A program made the position numbers and the translations under genes. The notes beneath the pieces are model-generated. The model was given only the letters and a program-made list of their open reading frames with translations. It was not told where the DNA came from and ran no database searches. This document shows, piece after piece, positions 1 to 10,921 of a DNA stretch of 64,000 nucleotides. Position 1 is the stretch's first letter; the number at the start of each line of letters is the position of its first letter. The stretch comes from Halichondria panicea (lineage: Eukaryota; Porifera; Demospongiae; Suberitida; Halichondriidae). Where the stretch lies: assembly GCF_963675165.1 (NCBI RefSeq), contig NC_087379.1:8374839-8438838 (forward strand), given 5' to 3'.

Positions 1-358
1 CACCTACATTCAGGTAATCATCTACACATTGTGTGCATATGTAGTACTAGTGTAGTCTACTGTACTGTACTGTTATAGTGTACTGTATATTCCCTCAGCT
101 TGGTAACTTGGAGAAGAAATGGCAGCATCACGAACAAAACAACTTTGTCATGAAAGAGTGTATCCCTCTAATGTGCATGTTGGTTTTGTGTTGAATGCAT
201 GTGTACACATTGTTTTCCTTGACTTTCTGGTAGTCATAGCAACTCGCCAGAGTGAGGGTGACTACAGTGTAGTGTGTGATGATGTGAGGGGACTAGTGAG
301 TGACTACAACACACTCCTCTGTCAAGCACTCTCCGGGGTCAACACTCTCACTGTCTAG
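1..358 (+). CDS. IFT74: Intraflagellar transport protein 74, C-terminal end (5' partial)
   Basis: Last three exons of an IFT-B core coiled-coil protein that works with IFT81 to carry tubulin and other cargo along cilia. Exons are 1-13 (gene enters from the left edge), 99-159 and 234-358 (stop TAG 356-358), all with GT/AG borders and agreeing phases. The joined translation contains TYIQLGNLEKKWQHHEQNN, then FVMKEFIATR, then EGDYS, which I recognise as the conserved C-terminus of IFT74 (QLxNLExKWQ, EQNNFxMKEFIATK). The donor GTATCC at 160 was chosen over 158 because it restores the conserved Phe of KEFIAT. Only about 65 residues are visible, so nothing can be said about the rest of the gene. 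It runs in the same direction as the Eph-like gene 209 bp downstream. Confidence 0.88.
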
Positions 359-566
359 GAACACTAGCCTCTACTAACTACTAGTACACTATTGGACACT
401 CTGATTGCTGTCATTATTGCATCCTTGTTGTGGCTATATAATATCTGTGTGATGTAGTTTACAGCAAGACGTTGAACTCTCTTGTTTTCAACTATTATTG
501 CACAGTTGCAAGAATGAGAGGGGTGGGGCTCAGTCATCATTCCTAGCTGCATGCACAATCATAAAG

Positions 567-1761
567 ATGTCTAAGATGATAGCTATAGCCAACCTGCTGC
601 TGGTGGGTGTACTGACAATGGTGGCTGGACAGGCTCCAGGAGATGAACAAGAATTCTGTACAGTATCTCTACCTGCCCTTGGACGGAACATTGTGGAGGA
701 CCCTCCTAATGGAAGGATTCTAATGGACTCCAGTCACTATAACCGGTTGCTCCTACCATACTCTAATCCAGTGTGGCAGGCAGTGGACCTTGATGATAAC
801 AACCCTGATGGGCTGCAATCATCAGTAAGTAATTCTAGCTAGTAATTAGCGTGAACAGTACAGATTGCACTGATGTCATCTCTTCTTTTCAGTGGGTAGA
901 ACAAGGAACTAACTGTGAGTCTGCTGTCACTGTTTGTGGTTGGCCAGGTGGGGCCCAGGACAACTGGTTCTTCACTCAGCACATCAACAGAACAGTGGGT
1001 GGATATCCCCTACAGCAAGTCTCTGTACAGATTGAATACCAACAGAACATATGCCCTGATGAAGGCAGCACAAGATGCAGGAGAACATTTGACCTACTGA
1101 AATATGAGACCTCTACAGTGGATCCAGTGGCTGCTATAGACACTGGTAATTATGCACTTATACGAACCTTAACAACTCAGGTCTCTGGAACTACCACAAC
1201 AACCACTGAACAGTTTGGATTCAGTACCAATGAGTCTGGGTTCTACCTCGCTATTAGAGATCGTGGCACTTGTATACTCATATCTCGACTGATTGTCTTC
1301 TATAACACTTGTCCTGGTGAAACAGTCAACTTGGTAGTGCGCCCTGAGACAATAGCTCCAACAGTGGGGTCTGGTATACAGCTCAACGTTAATGCCTCCT
1401 GCTTCGCTAACTCCAGCCCAGTAGGTGATGCTTTCTCACTCAAGTGTTTGGAGAGTGGTAACTGGGTTGCTTTACCCTCCAGCAGGTGTGTCTGCAATAC
1501 TGGGTTTATTCCCACCATGAACGGAGAAAACTGTTTGTGTAAGTATGATTAGACTACATATTTCAGTTTGGGACACACCATGCATTGTAATAGTATATAT
1601 ACTTAATAATAATAGTTTACAATGCGCTAGTGCTACACCCAATACATTATAACATGTTTGGGTGTATGTTATGCAAGGGATGCATGGCCTGACTATTACA
1701 TGGCATACAGTTAGCTGTCATGATTCTTCCTGTTAATAGGATGGTTGAATGAATGTGATTC

Positions 1762-1792
<31 letters not shown>

Positions 1793-3007
1793 AGCTTGTG
1801 ACCCTGGGTTCTATGCCAGTGTAGCTAATGGAGAGTGCCTAACATGCCCTAGCAACAGTAACAGCACAGCCTCAGGCCTGGCAGAGTGTCCGTGTGATGA
1901 TGGCTACTACAGAACACCACAAGAGGTGGACCTTCCCTGCACACGTGAGTGATGATATTTTGGGTAAACTATAATCATTAGTGATAATCTAAACAAGGGC
2001 TGATCATGAATAACTAATTTTGCTTACTCATATTGCATAGTTGGGCTACTGTTGCATACACTGTGTTAGCCTCCTTCAAACCCTCTCTTCGAGGAAGAGC
2101 GGCCTGGAATCGAGGCTAACACTGTGTATGCATGCTTATGTGAACAGCTGCTTGCATTGGGGAATGCATGGATTACAAAGAGACGTTACTTATGCTATAT
2201 GTGTGCTAATAGTTTTGTTAATTAATTGATGCATCTATTGTTGTCATTCACTATGTCAATACACACACCCACGCAGTTCCCCCATCCCCTCCACTCAACG
2301 TGAGGGTGGTGGATATGTCCAGTACCACACTAACACTAGCCTGGGAGGAGCCAGTGTCCACTGGTGGTAGGGGGAGGGATGAGCTACGATACAACCTCTG
2401 GTTCAGGGCAGCTGGGGAGACAAACATCACACTATCTAATACTGTCACCACCACTGTGGGACTGATTGGAGGTATGTAAGCAGCTACTATGCATTACTAT
2501 AAGTATTCGTCAATAATTGAATACTTTATACTTAGGACATTTGCAGCACATAATATCACCCCTCCCCCCCCACACACACACACACACGTGCATACAGGGC
2601 TAACTCCAGGTACTGTGTACACAGTGTTTGTGACGTCAGAGACAGATATAACAGATCTGATCCCCATGGAGGAGGTGTTCATTCTGGCCAGAGGAGATAC
2701 ACGTATGGTTGTTGTTACCAGTGGGGTAGTAGTAGGATTAGCTGTGTCTGTTGTGGCTGTAGTGATTGCTGCAATAGCTGTCATAAGTATTGTCATCTGC
2801 ATTGCTTGTGTGTACTACAAGAAGCGTGTGAGGAAACTAGAGAGTGAGCTCAAGGAAGTGCAGATGGTGCATCCATCACATGGAGGAGCCACTCAACCTA
2901 ATCCCTCGTACGGACAAGTCACTCAGCTGAATGATGGCATTGTGGGAACTGACTCTAGTTTAGATGGACAATATGAAACTGTCAAAGACTATGAAGTTGT
3001 TGTTTAA
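567..3007 (+). CDS. Eph-receptor-like transmembrane protein without a kinase domain
   Basis: Predicted 552-aa single-pass membrane protein. Exons: 567-824, 893-1538, 1795-1944, 2277-2471, 2598-3007; phases agree. The start at 567 opens a signal peptide (IANLLLVGVLTMVAGQ). An ephrin-binding domain follows, with the landmarks AQDNWFFTQHINRTVGG, CRRTFDLLKYET, SGFYLAIRDRGTCILIS and VFYNTCP. Next come the Cys-rich region (CVCNTGF, CDPGFY, CPCDDGYYR), one fibronectin III domain (LTLAWEEP, LRYNLWFRA), a TM helix of about 25 residues, and a tail of about 60 residues beginning YYKKRVRK. Known Eph receptors carry two FN3 domains, a kinase and a SAM domain; here translation stops at 3005-3007 and the convergent GBE1 gene follows, so the kinase is absent. 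The tail keeps three Tyr sites (NPSYGQ, GQYETV, KDYEVVV), and its EVVV end resembles a PDZ ligand. It may act as a decoy, adhesion receptor or reverse-signalling partner (inference). Confidence 0.85.
2067..2118. mobile_element. 52-bp MITE-like element with 9-bp target duplication
   Basis: The element lies in the Eph-like intron between the Cys-rich and FN3 exons. It begins TAGCCTC and ends GAGGCTA (perfect 7-bp terminal inverted repeats), and is flanked on both sides by the 9-mer ACACTGTGT (2058-2066 and 2119-2127), which looks like a target-site duplication. A second copy of the right-hand end lies at 3096-3119 downstream of the gene. It is too short to encode anything; a non-autonomous DNA transposon remnant is the simplest reading. 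The superfamily is uncertain, although 8-9 bp duplications suggest hAT- or Mutator-like elements. Confidence 0.6.
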
Positions 3008-3270
3008 TTGTTAAACTGTACATGTATATACAATTAAGCTTCTCTTTTTATGATATTACAGTGTATATAATTATAGCAACATTATTATTTAATTGAGAGC
3101 GGCCTGGAATCGAGGCTAATATAAACTTAAAGCAGGTACACGTTATTATGATGTAATATTGATGACCACTTCAACACATTCATAGATCAACATTCATATT
3201 CCAGTACAAACAATATCACACAAAAATCAAAAGCAGCACCCACAGAGAGAGGCTACACACTGACAGTGTT
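3008..3270. other. Convergent 3' intergenic region (Eph-like / GBE1)
   Basis: AT-rich spacer between two convergent genes. It holds the 3' UTRs of both and the partial MITE copy at 3096-3119. No further open frame or RNA gene was recognised. Confidence 0.5.
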
Positions 3271-6200
3271 CTATAGAGTCCTGGCTAAGACTAATGCACT
3301 ACGTGAGGGTGTGTAGACCATGAGGGAGTGACTCCGCCCATCCCAGTCCCCAGGGGTCGTAATGAACTCTGACCCCGGGTCCACTCTTCCATGACCATCA
3401 AACACCACACTGTCCGTATCCAAGGCAACACGATACTTGCCAGCCTCGTTAACCCCAACCTTGTAGTCAGTGTAGCTCTGCACAGAGAGAGAGAGAGAGA
3501 AGATAGACAATAGCACTCTGAACATGCACGGGACCCAGCAAATTTTTTAACAGCCATACATTTAGTTCCATTAATACATTAATTTTATGATTTTTAGAGA
3601 GAGGCCTTACAGATGATGCACTAAAATCAAAATTATATTTTGGGCCTGATTTGAGCATATAATAATATACCGAGCTCCTTCTAAGAATAAATTTGGACCA
3701 CTAAAACTGTAGTTACAGAGCCAACTCTGGTACACTAACAATGCAGGGACTAATAAGCGATAACCAGTACTGGGTGTAACTAGTAGATCTAGTACCTTAG
3801 TGGGGTGGAAGTTGAATATCCAGAGGAGGGATCCTCTCTCAAACACAAACAGCTTGTCTCCCTCGTGCTTCCTGCTCACGTGGGCACGGCCATTGATCAT
3901 GAAGGAAAACTCCTCATCCAGTGATTGCATTGCCTTGTCAAACCCGTACAAGAACTTGTACCTACAGAGAGAGGTGGGAGTTGTTAAGGGAGTTCCCCTA
4001 TCATTAGTGGGGGGGCCCCTATCTTATGACCTCTCACCTGAGGAGCTTATCGTCTGCAAGGTTCATCTGACGTCTGGCGTAGTGGAAACTGAAGCCATTG
4101 CCTTCTCGTGGGAAGTCCAACCATTCAGGATGACCAAACTCATTCCCTATGAAGTTGAGGTAGGCCTCTCCCCCCAGGCCCATAGTGATGAGTCTGTAGG
4201 GGGGCAATACATTCAACAATGCTCTTACTAATGGCCTCCTTATACAGTACAATGATATGAGTCAACACAATAGCAGTACAATGATCTACTGTACACACCA
4301 CACACACCCACACATCACCCACACCACACACACCTTATCATCTTGTGCAGGGCTAGTCCTCTGTCTATGAGCAGAGTGCGTGGAGACAGAGTGGACATGT
4401 TTGTGTACATCTCAGCATCCATTAACCAGAAGGCCAGAGTCTTGTCCCCCACTAGAGCTTGGTCATGACACTCAGTGTACGCTATACAAGGTTCATGCTC
4501 TCTGCAAGGAACACAGTGTGTGGAATCATATCTTTCAAAACCGGCCAGAAAAACATGAGCAATGTGAAAATTGCTACGAATGGGCTGGGGTAAATACCAA
4601 AAAGCGTGGAAACAAGGCTTAATAATGAAGCAACCAAAGTTTGCATATACCGTATAGCGCGAAATTTTCGAGGCACTTATATTTCGTGGATTAGCCTCTA
4701 AAAGCATTTCGTTGCACATTGTTTGCGGAATGACTGCTTACCAGAAGCCACGCCTTTAAATCTTTGCACGTTATAGCAGATAATTCTATATAGAACAATT
4801 TTCGTGGACTTAATTTTCGTGTAGGATGGCTAACCCACGAAATCCGCGAAAATTAAGTCCCTCGAAAATTTCGCGCTATACGGTATGTTTGATGCTCGCA
4901 AAACATTCTAGTAATAATTATGTTAATGACACACCCACACACACACATCCACACCCACACACTCACCTTCTGTTGGTGAGGGCCCACCATATGTTCTCCA
5001 AACTCCAGTCCTCATCTTTGACCTCCTTCAACAGTTTGATCCACAAGTCAGGCCCGGCCATGGCCATACGATAATCAAATCCAATGCCCCCTTCTCTGAT
5101 AGGACGACAGAGCGTGGGCATGCCAGACACATCCTCAGCTATAGTGATAGTGTCAGGGCGCAGTGTGTGGAGGAGGTGGTTGGCCATCATCAGGTAGACT
5201 AGCGCATCCACGTCCACACCAATGTTGAAGTACTCGTGATATCCTCCAGAGAAGCCAGTGGCTATGCCCCTGCAGTGAGGTCAGTACATGCACTGCTGTG
5301 ACTGCACAGATATGGAGAGCCCATTTATATTATTTATCCAATGTCAAACCTAAAAAATGTATTTAGTAGCTTCTTGAAAGTACTACAATAATGATGCTTA
5401 CAAATATTCTACTATCATTACTTAGTGGGGATAACTGACCTATGAGAATAGAGCATGGAGGTGACTCCATCATAGCGGAACCCATCAACTCGATACTCGT
5501 CCAAATACCAGCGGAGGTTGGACAAAAGGAAACGAAGAGTCTCCCACTGTGTGTAGTCGAAGATACGAGAATCCCAGAGACTATGGTCACCCTGCATACA
5601 TGAAGGAAGGGAGGTGGGAAATGGTGATACATGTAGACCTACAGATATGGGGGGCAGATGGTTATAACTAGCTAATAGGCCTACTGTACTGTACAATATG
5701 CACACATGAACTGACTTTTCCTCCGCTGTGGAAGAAGCCATGATCAGTACCATCGAACCTGTTGAGACCATCGTTGACATTCTTGGCAGCATGTGAGTGC
5801 ACCACGTCCAGTATCACCCTGAGGCCCAGACCATGGGCCTTGTCCACTAGGTACTTGAACTCATCAGGCGTGCCATAGCGACTGGACACGGCAAAGAAAC
5901 TAGTGACATGGTAACCAAAGCTGCCATAGTAAGCATGCTCCATTATCGCCATGAGCTCCACGCAGTTATAACCAAGGTCCTTGACACGAGGAAGGATATT
6001 GTCAGCAAAGTAAGTATAGGAGGCAACTTTAGCTTCTGGAGATGAGATGCCAACATGACCCTCGTATATACGCACGCTCTTGGGCCGAGGGGGGGTGGGG
6101 TGTTGCCATTGGTAACCACCGTTCGGAGGAGCCCAGTGGATGGGTTGGAAGTCCATGCTAACTGATTGATCTTGTGTGGCGTACTTAGTCCAGGGAGACA

Positions 6201-6929
6201 TTCGCCATAACGTCTGTCCATCATGTGTCTTGAGGAGCAGCTTGACCTTTGACCCATGGGGGATAGGGGATTTCCCTCCTGATAGTGCTGGAATGCTGAG
6301 TTGGAACTTACAGAATGCAGTGGGTGCACACATGTGAGAGGTTTCATTCCAACCATTGAAGTCCCCCACCACCGCCACAGACACTGCATTAGGAGCCCAC
6401 TCACACACCTGCAACAAATAGCGTTAAATACAGCATCTTTGAACGGCCATAACTTCAGTTCAGTTGGTCCAAAACATTAATTTCTGAAAGCTTAGAGAGA
6501 GGCCTTTCAGATGATGTGTTAAAACCAAAGTCACTTTTTGACAAAATACCATGGGCTATTATTTTATTAAATTATGGCCTGTTCCAAATTTCAGGTTGAG
6601 CATACCATCTGAACGGGCTCCTTCTAAACTCTCAGAAAAATAATCGTTCAATGCTATAGACCATCAAAACTCTAGTTACAGGGATACACACACACACGGG
6701 GTACTAGCTACTGGTGGCTAGCTCTTACCTCAACGTCTCCGTTGTCCTTCTGCACAATGCCACAGTGTTGGTAGGAGAGAGAGAACTTCTCTAGACCTCC
6801 CTCACTGTCCTCCAGTGATTTGAGCATCTCCTGGAACTTCTTCCATCTATAGATCAGGTCATCTTGATGCAGCCTCAAGTATGGGTCACCAGTGAGGAGC
6901 TTATCAAACTCTGGTGCTTGTTCAGCCAT
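3271..6929 (-). CDS. GBE1: 1,4-alpha-glucan (glycogen) branching enzyme
   Basis: 681-aa cytosolic GH13 enzyme that makes alpha-1,6 branches in glycogen (human protein about 702 aa). Exons on the minus strand: 6929-6729, 6408-5716, 5591-5440, 5269-4967, 4501-4334, 4193-4038, 3961-3796, 3477-3271; all phases agree. The N-terminal CBM48 module carries [11 protein letters not shown] and GDFNGWNE. The GH13 barrel contains [36 protein letters not shown] (nucleophile Asp), [10 protein letters not shown] (acid/base Glu) and [14 protein letters not shown] (third Asp). [16 protein letters not shown] is also intact. The Ser before the third catalytic motif, usually SHDQ, is Cys here (ECHDQ). Start ATG 6929 gives MAEQAPEF, comparable to animal homologues. 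Introns hold a MITE (4648-4885) and two foldback repeats. It is convergent with the Eph-like gene. Confidence 0.97.
3550..3740. repeat. Foldback repeat, degenerate copy (GBE1 intron 7)
   Basis: Diverged copy of the dispersed inverted-repeat family described at 6428-6690. It shares the arm GGCCTTACAGATGATG and the opposite arm GAGCTCCTTCTAAGAAT followed by GTAGTTACAGAG. It is wholly intronic and noncoding. Confidence 0.55.
4648..4885. mobile_element. TA-flanked MITE in GBE1 intron (Tc1/mariner-like ends)
   Basis: About 238 bp with near-perfect terminal inverted repeats. The left end reads TACCGTATAGCGCGAAATTT then TCGAGG; the right end is its reverse complement, ending CGCTATACGGTA. The outermost TA on each side is consistent with a TA target duplication typical of Tc1/mariner-derived MITEs. 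It has no open frame. Related copies or ends occur at 8776-8920, 21088-21254, 22357-22505, 30325-30360, 35549-35585, 43490-43701 and 47169-47310. Confidence 0.75.
6428..6690. repeat. Foldback (palindromic) repeat, GBE1 intron 1
   Basis: The left arm contains CGGCCATAACTTCAGTT, CTGAAAGCTTAGAGAGAGG and CCTTTCAGATGATGTG. The right half contains the near reverse complement of the same elements (CATACCATCTGAACGGGC, CTCCTTCTAAACTCTCAG, AACTCTAGTTACAG), with CCATGG near the centre. The arrangement would fold into a long imperfect hairpin. Noncoding. Confidence 0.65.
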
Positions 6930-7122
6930 GGTTCTTGGTAGTCAGTGGTATCTATAAGAGGTCAGCTACAGTATAGCACCGGGGTTTAGTCAGCAGGTTA
7001 GAGGTAATAAAGCATGTGTCTACAGCGAGCACAGCACATGTGGAGATGATAGACAGGTAAAGATAGTTAACAGCATTAGCTAGTTGTTCATTCTGTGTAC
7101 AAATTACAAATCTCAATTCTGT

Positions 7123-9184
7123 TCATTTAATTTTAACACTTCTAGACAGGTTAGATCTGATGCCAGTACTCTCTCCACCATATCGAGACATCTCACTCAC
7201 AACAGGGAGCACCTGGTGGATAAGAGTGATGTTAGCAACACACTACACAGGTCCTCTCACTTGGCCCTTCCTCTTCTCCACTGCTTTCTTGAATCTCTTC
7301 CTATGCTTGACACGAGGGTTCCTCTGCTCCTTGCTCCTCCGCGGAGTTAGTCCTTTGTTACGGGAGATCTAGCATACATGGGTTAGGGTTAGTGGTGGCA
7401 GTAATGACCACACCCACTCACCTGATAAGTGATGGGTCTTTTATCACCACCATCCTCAAACTCTTGTATCGGCTGGAGCTCTGTAACTGGATCCTTTTTA
7501 CGTCGTTTGCTATCTCTCATTCTCTCATAGTAAGCTAGTGGGTCCTCTATTGACGGAGCATGATCAGCATTGTCAGCAGTTATTGAGGGACGATCCTGTG
7601 TAGGAACATAGAGGTACTGAACAAGTTACGAGCGTTAATGAAGCATCTTTGAACGGCCATAACTTCAGTTCCGTTGGTCCAATCACAAAAAGCCTAGAAA
7701 AAGGCCTTTCAGATAATGTGTTAAAATCAAAGGTCAATTTTGGGCCTGTTTTTACAAAATACCCAAAATACCCATGGTCTTTTCCCAAAAATGGGAAATT
7801 ATGGCCCATTCCAACTTTGAGATTTGAGCATACCATCTGAAAGAGCTCCTTCTAAGCTTTCATAAAATCATAAAATCATTGAATTCGGACAATCAGAACT
7901 TTAGTTAAAGAGCTAACTTTAGTACGCTAAAAATGCAAGGAGCTACGGATGTCAGCAGAGCTTACCTCATCATCATCCACAGTATCTGGTGGTTGTATGG
8001 CCTCCACTTGACTGAGCAGTTGCTTGAGAGAGAGCAGTCTACTGAACACAGGGTGAGAGGAAGCCGTCTCTTTAGAGGCCTTCAACAGAAGGTAGAACAT
8101 GGCGTTCACACAAAAGCTGTGCAAACAAAGATCATAATTATTATTATTAGTTAAATCCAATTACCAAAAATTGATGTGCAGCTTCAGCTCAGATAGCTCC
8201 CTCACCTGCGTGTGAGTAGTTGGTATAAACTGACACACAAACTGACTCACTTTATCATTCAAGGCAGTCTCCAATAATGGTAAGAGAGTGGTTACCATAG
8301 CAACACTGGTCCGCAGTGATGCAATCAATGGCTGCAACTCTGGACTAGTTTTCTCTAGGAACTGCATATTAATACAGATAAACTAACGCCCACTCAGAAT
8401 AACACTCACTTTTAGTTTCTCCTCGTCTGGGAGCTGTGATAGGTCCACCATCACCGCCTCCTCCACTTCCTACACACCCACACATAACACACATACGCCC
8501 ACACACAGTACACGCCCACCTTACTGGTCTCCAGCGGCCCCAGGGACTGTATGGAGAGGAAGTCTGCCTCAGATAGTGTGGCTGCCATTCTCTCCTGCAG
8601 TTCTACTGCTTCCCTCTCCTCGTACTCGTCAGCATCATCGCTGGAGACCACACCCACTTCCCGTTGACTGTAGAATGCTTTCTTGGACGATCCCCACGCC
8701 TTAGTTCCCAGCTCACTGACCTCTGACCCCTCACTCTCGGACCCACTTACATAGAACTATAGACATAGATGGTGAAAATGTTCTGAAAATTAAAATGCGA
8801 ATTATTCCATGTATTCCGTGTAACAGGTTCTACGTCACTCTAAAACTGTACAAATATTTAGTAAAATTGGATTTGTACGAAATTTGCAGCAACGAATATT
8901 ATCCGCTATACGGATACACACAAGCTCTTACTAGTTCAGTGTCATCATTATCCTCCAGTGGTAGCACCTCCACCTCCTCCTCCTGTAGTGGGCGTGGTCA
9001 GTACACACACAGTACAGAGGTCAACATACACTGAGGTCATCCATAGAGTCATCCTCAGAGAGGTCAGCCTGGTCCAGTAGTATCTGTACAAGCAGGTATC
9101 ACGTGCCCCCCTCCTAGTACCCGCACTCACCTTCTCTCTGGACAAGTGATAGTTGTCAATGTCATCTCTCAGAGGAGAATCCAT
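7123..9184 (-). CDS. UTP3: U3 snoRNA-associated SSU processome protein UTP3/SAS10
   Basis: 391-aa nucleolar protein of the small-subunit processome, needed for 18S rRNA maturation. Ten minus-strand exons: 9184-9131, 9083-9030, 8982-8932, 8756-8520, 8469-8410, 8361-8165, 8116-7966, 7595-7422, 7368-7261, 7212-7123; phases agree. The acidic N-terminal third (SSDDADEYEERE) precedes a Sas10/Utp3/C1D helical domain (SPELQPLIASLRTSV, LKASKETASSHPVFSRLL). The diagnostic basic Sas10 tail follows: RPITYQISRNKGLTPRRSK, then RNPRVKHRKRF, and finally RYGGESTGI and SRSVKIK at the C-terminus. The last exon was recovered by using the donor GTGAGA at 7260; reading on gives an early stop and loses the conserved end. 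It is divergent from PPP1R7 with 226 bp between the start codons. Confidence 0.93.
7637..7945. repeat. Foldback repeat, UTP3 intron
   Basis: Same family as 6428-6690. It shares GCATCTTTGAACGGCCATAA, AAGGCCTTTCAGATAATGTG, the inverted arm CATACCATCTGAAAGAGCTC and CTTTAGTTAAAGAGC. It sits between exons 7 and 8 of UTP3. Confidence 0.65.
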
Positions 9185-9410
9185 TCTCAACAAATACAAG
9201 TACTTTGTTATAAATCTCTGCCACGTGGGTAAAAGCCGACACGCCTCCCTAGACTTTGACCTCCACTAATAATATTATTAGCAATAACCTTTGACCTTCG
9301 GAGAAATGCTGAGTTGGCACTAATTTAACCTTTGACCGCTGAGTCAGCATAAAAAATTCCAAATTCTGTGATTGTTGTGTCATCCTTTACTGTACTGCTG
9401 CTCCTCTGAA
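9185..9410. promoter_or_regulatory. Divergent UTP3 / PPP1R7 promoter region
   Basis: 226 bp between two start codons on opposite strands. It contains two TAACCTTTGACC direct-repeat motifs (nuclear-receptor DR1-like TGACCT half sites) and CGCTGAGTCAGCA at about 9343, a MARE/AP-1-type palindrome. No TATA box was seen. The regulatory role is inferred from position only. Confidence 0.4.
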
Positions 9411-10795
9411 ATGGCTGAGATGGTTGAAGTAAAACCTGATGAAGTAAAACCTGATGAAGTGGAGGAGACAGATCAACCTTTTGAGAATGAGAAGATCCTC
9501 ATGATCAAAGAAGATGATGAAGTAAGTACAGTACACTAGTTTAATACTAGTGGTAGTACTGTGTGTGTGTGTGTAGGATGTGGACCTCACCCACTGTCGA
9601 CTTCGTGCTCTCCCTCCTGTGATTGGTCGCCTCACTCGTGTGGAGGTGCTCACACTACGTCAGAACCTCCTCTCAGATGTGACCTCTGTGACATCTCTGA
9701 CAACCCTACGAGAGCTAGATCTCTATGACAACGAGCTAAAGGACATACCTGACACCACTCAACTAACACAACTCACGTAAGCCAATACAGTACAATAATA
9801 CCGTATAATTATAGGGACATTTTTTGGTGAGTGTTTCAATTTTCCTTATTAATATCAGCCACGTTTGTGTATTATCTCCTCAGGTTTCTAGACCTTTCGT
9901 TCAACCACATCTCTAGTATTGATCACCTTGAGACTCTGGTGGATATACAGAAGTTGTTCCTCATACAGAACAAGCTAGCCAAGATGGAGAATCTGTCCAC
10001 TCTCACCAACCTCACAATGCTGGAGCTAGGGTCCAACAGGATTAGAGTAGGCTAGTAGCAGTAGTGTGATTGTCTCTTATGCCCCCCCTCCCCTCAGGCA
10101 ATAGAGGGGCTGGATACACTGGTTAATATAGAGAGCCTGTTCATTGGTAAGAACAAGATATCCAAGTTAGAGGTACGTGTCCGTCCATTGTATACCACCT
10201 CTAGTGACTTCTCTCTCCACTGCAGAACCTTGACAAGCTCACCAAGCTGAAACTATTGAGTGCACAGAGCAACAGACTGACTGTTATAGAAGGACTAGAC
10301 TCTCTTCCCTTGCTGGAGGAGCTCTATCTGAGTCATAATGGCATCAAGGAGATGCGTGGACTTGAGTCACTGGTGAGTACCCACCACTGACCACACTCTC
10401 TTAACAATCATCATGCATGCACAGAGCAACCTGCTCACTCTTGACCTTGCCTGCAACTTCATCAAGAGGATAGAGAACACCTCTCACCTCACAAAACTGG
10501 AGGAGTTCTGGGTACGTTGGTAGTGCTACAGTCATACAAGTTTGTACAGTACTACATACCCAATATCAGCTAGTATAATATTACTGCCCTGCCTAACTGT
10601 TCCCCTGACTAGTTCAATGGTAACCAACTGGAAGTGTGGAGTGATGTGGACCTCCTGCAACCTGCCAAGGGTCTCCAGACAGTATACTTTGAAGGCAACC
10701 CCATAGCCAAGGACACACAGTACCGACGCAAGCTCAAGCTCTCTCTACCCTCTCTCAGACAAATAGACGCCACTCTAGTCCGTGCTACTGTGTGA
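9411..10795 (+). CDS. PPP1R7: Protein phosphatase 1 regulatory subunit 7 (SDS22), leucine-rich repeat protein
   Basis: 321-aa LRR protein that binds PP1 catalytic subunits and controls their maturation and mitotic activity. Exons: 9411-9521, 9577-9776, 9884-10046, 10098-10172, 10226-10372, 10425-10511, 10613-10795; phases agree. After an acidic N-terminus of about 35 residues come tandem 22-residue SDS22-type LRRs, for example LRELDLYDNELKDI, LFLIQNKLAKMENLSTL and LLEELYLSHNGIKEM. A C-terminal LRR cap carries EGNPIAKD, QYRRKLKL and LPSLRQIDA. The human protein is about 360 aa with a longer N-terminus. No anomaly was seen. Confidence 0.94.
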
Positions 10796-10921
10796 TAACA
10801 CTGCTTATGTGTATGGGAGGTTATGAATTTTATACGTATCATGTTTTCCATGTAACATTTTCAACAATTTATAACGTATTTTGAATATTAATATAAACGC
10901 CATTTTAGTATAATTATACAT

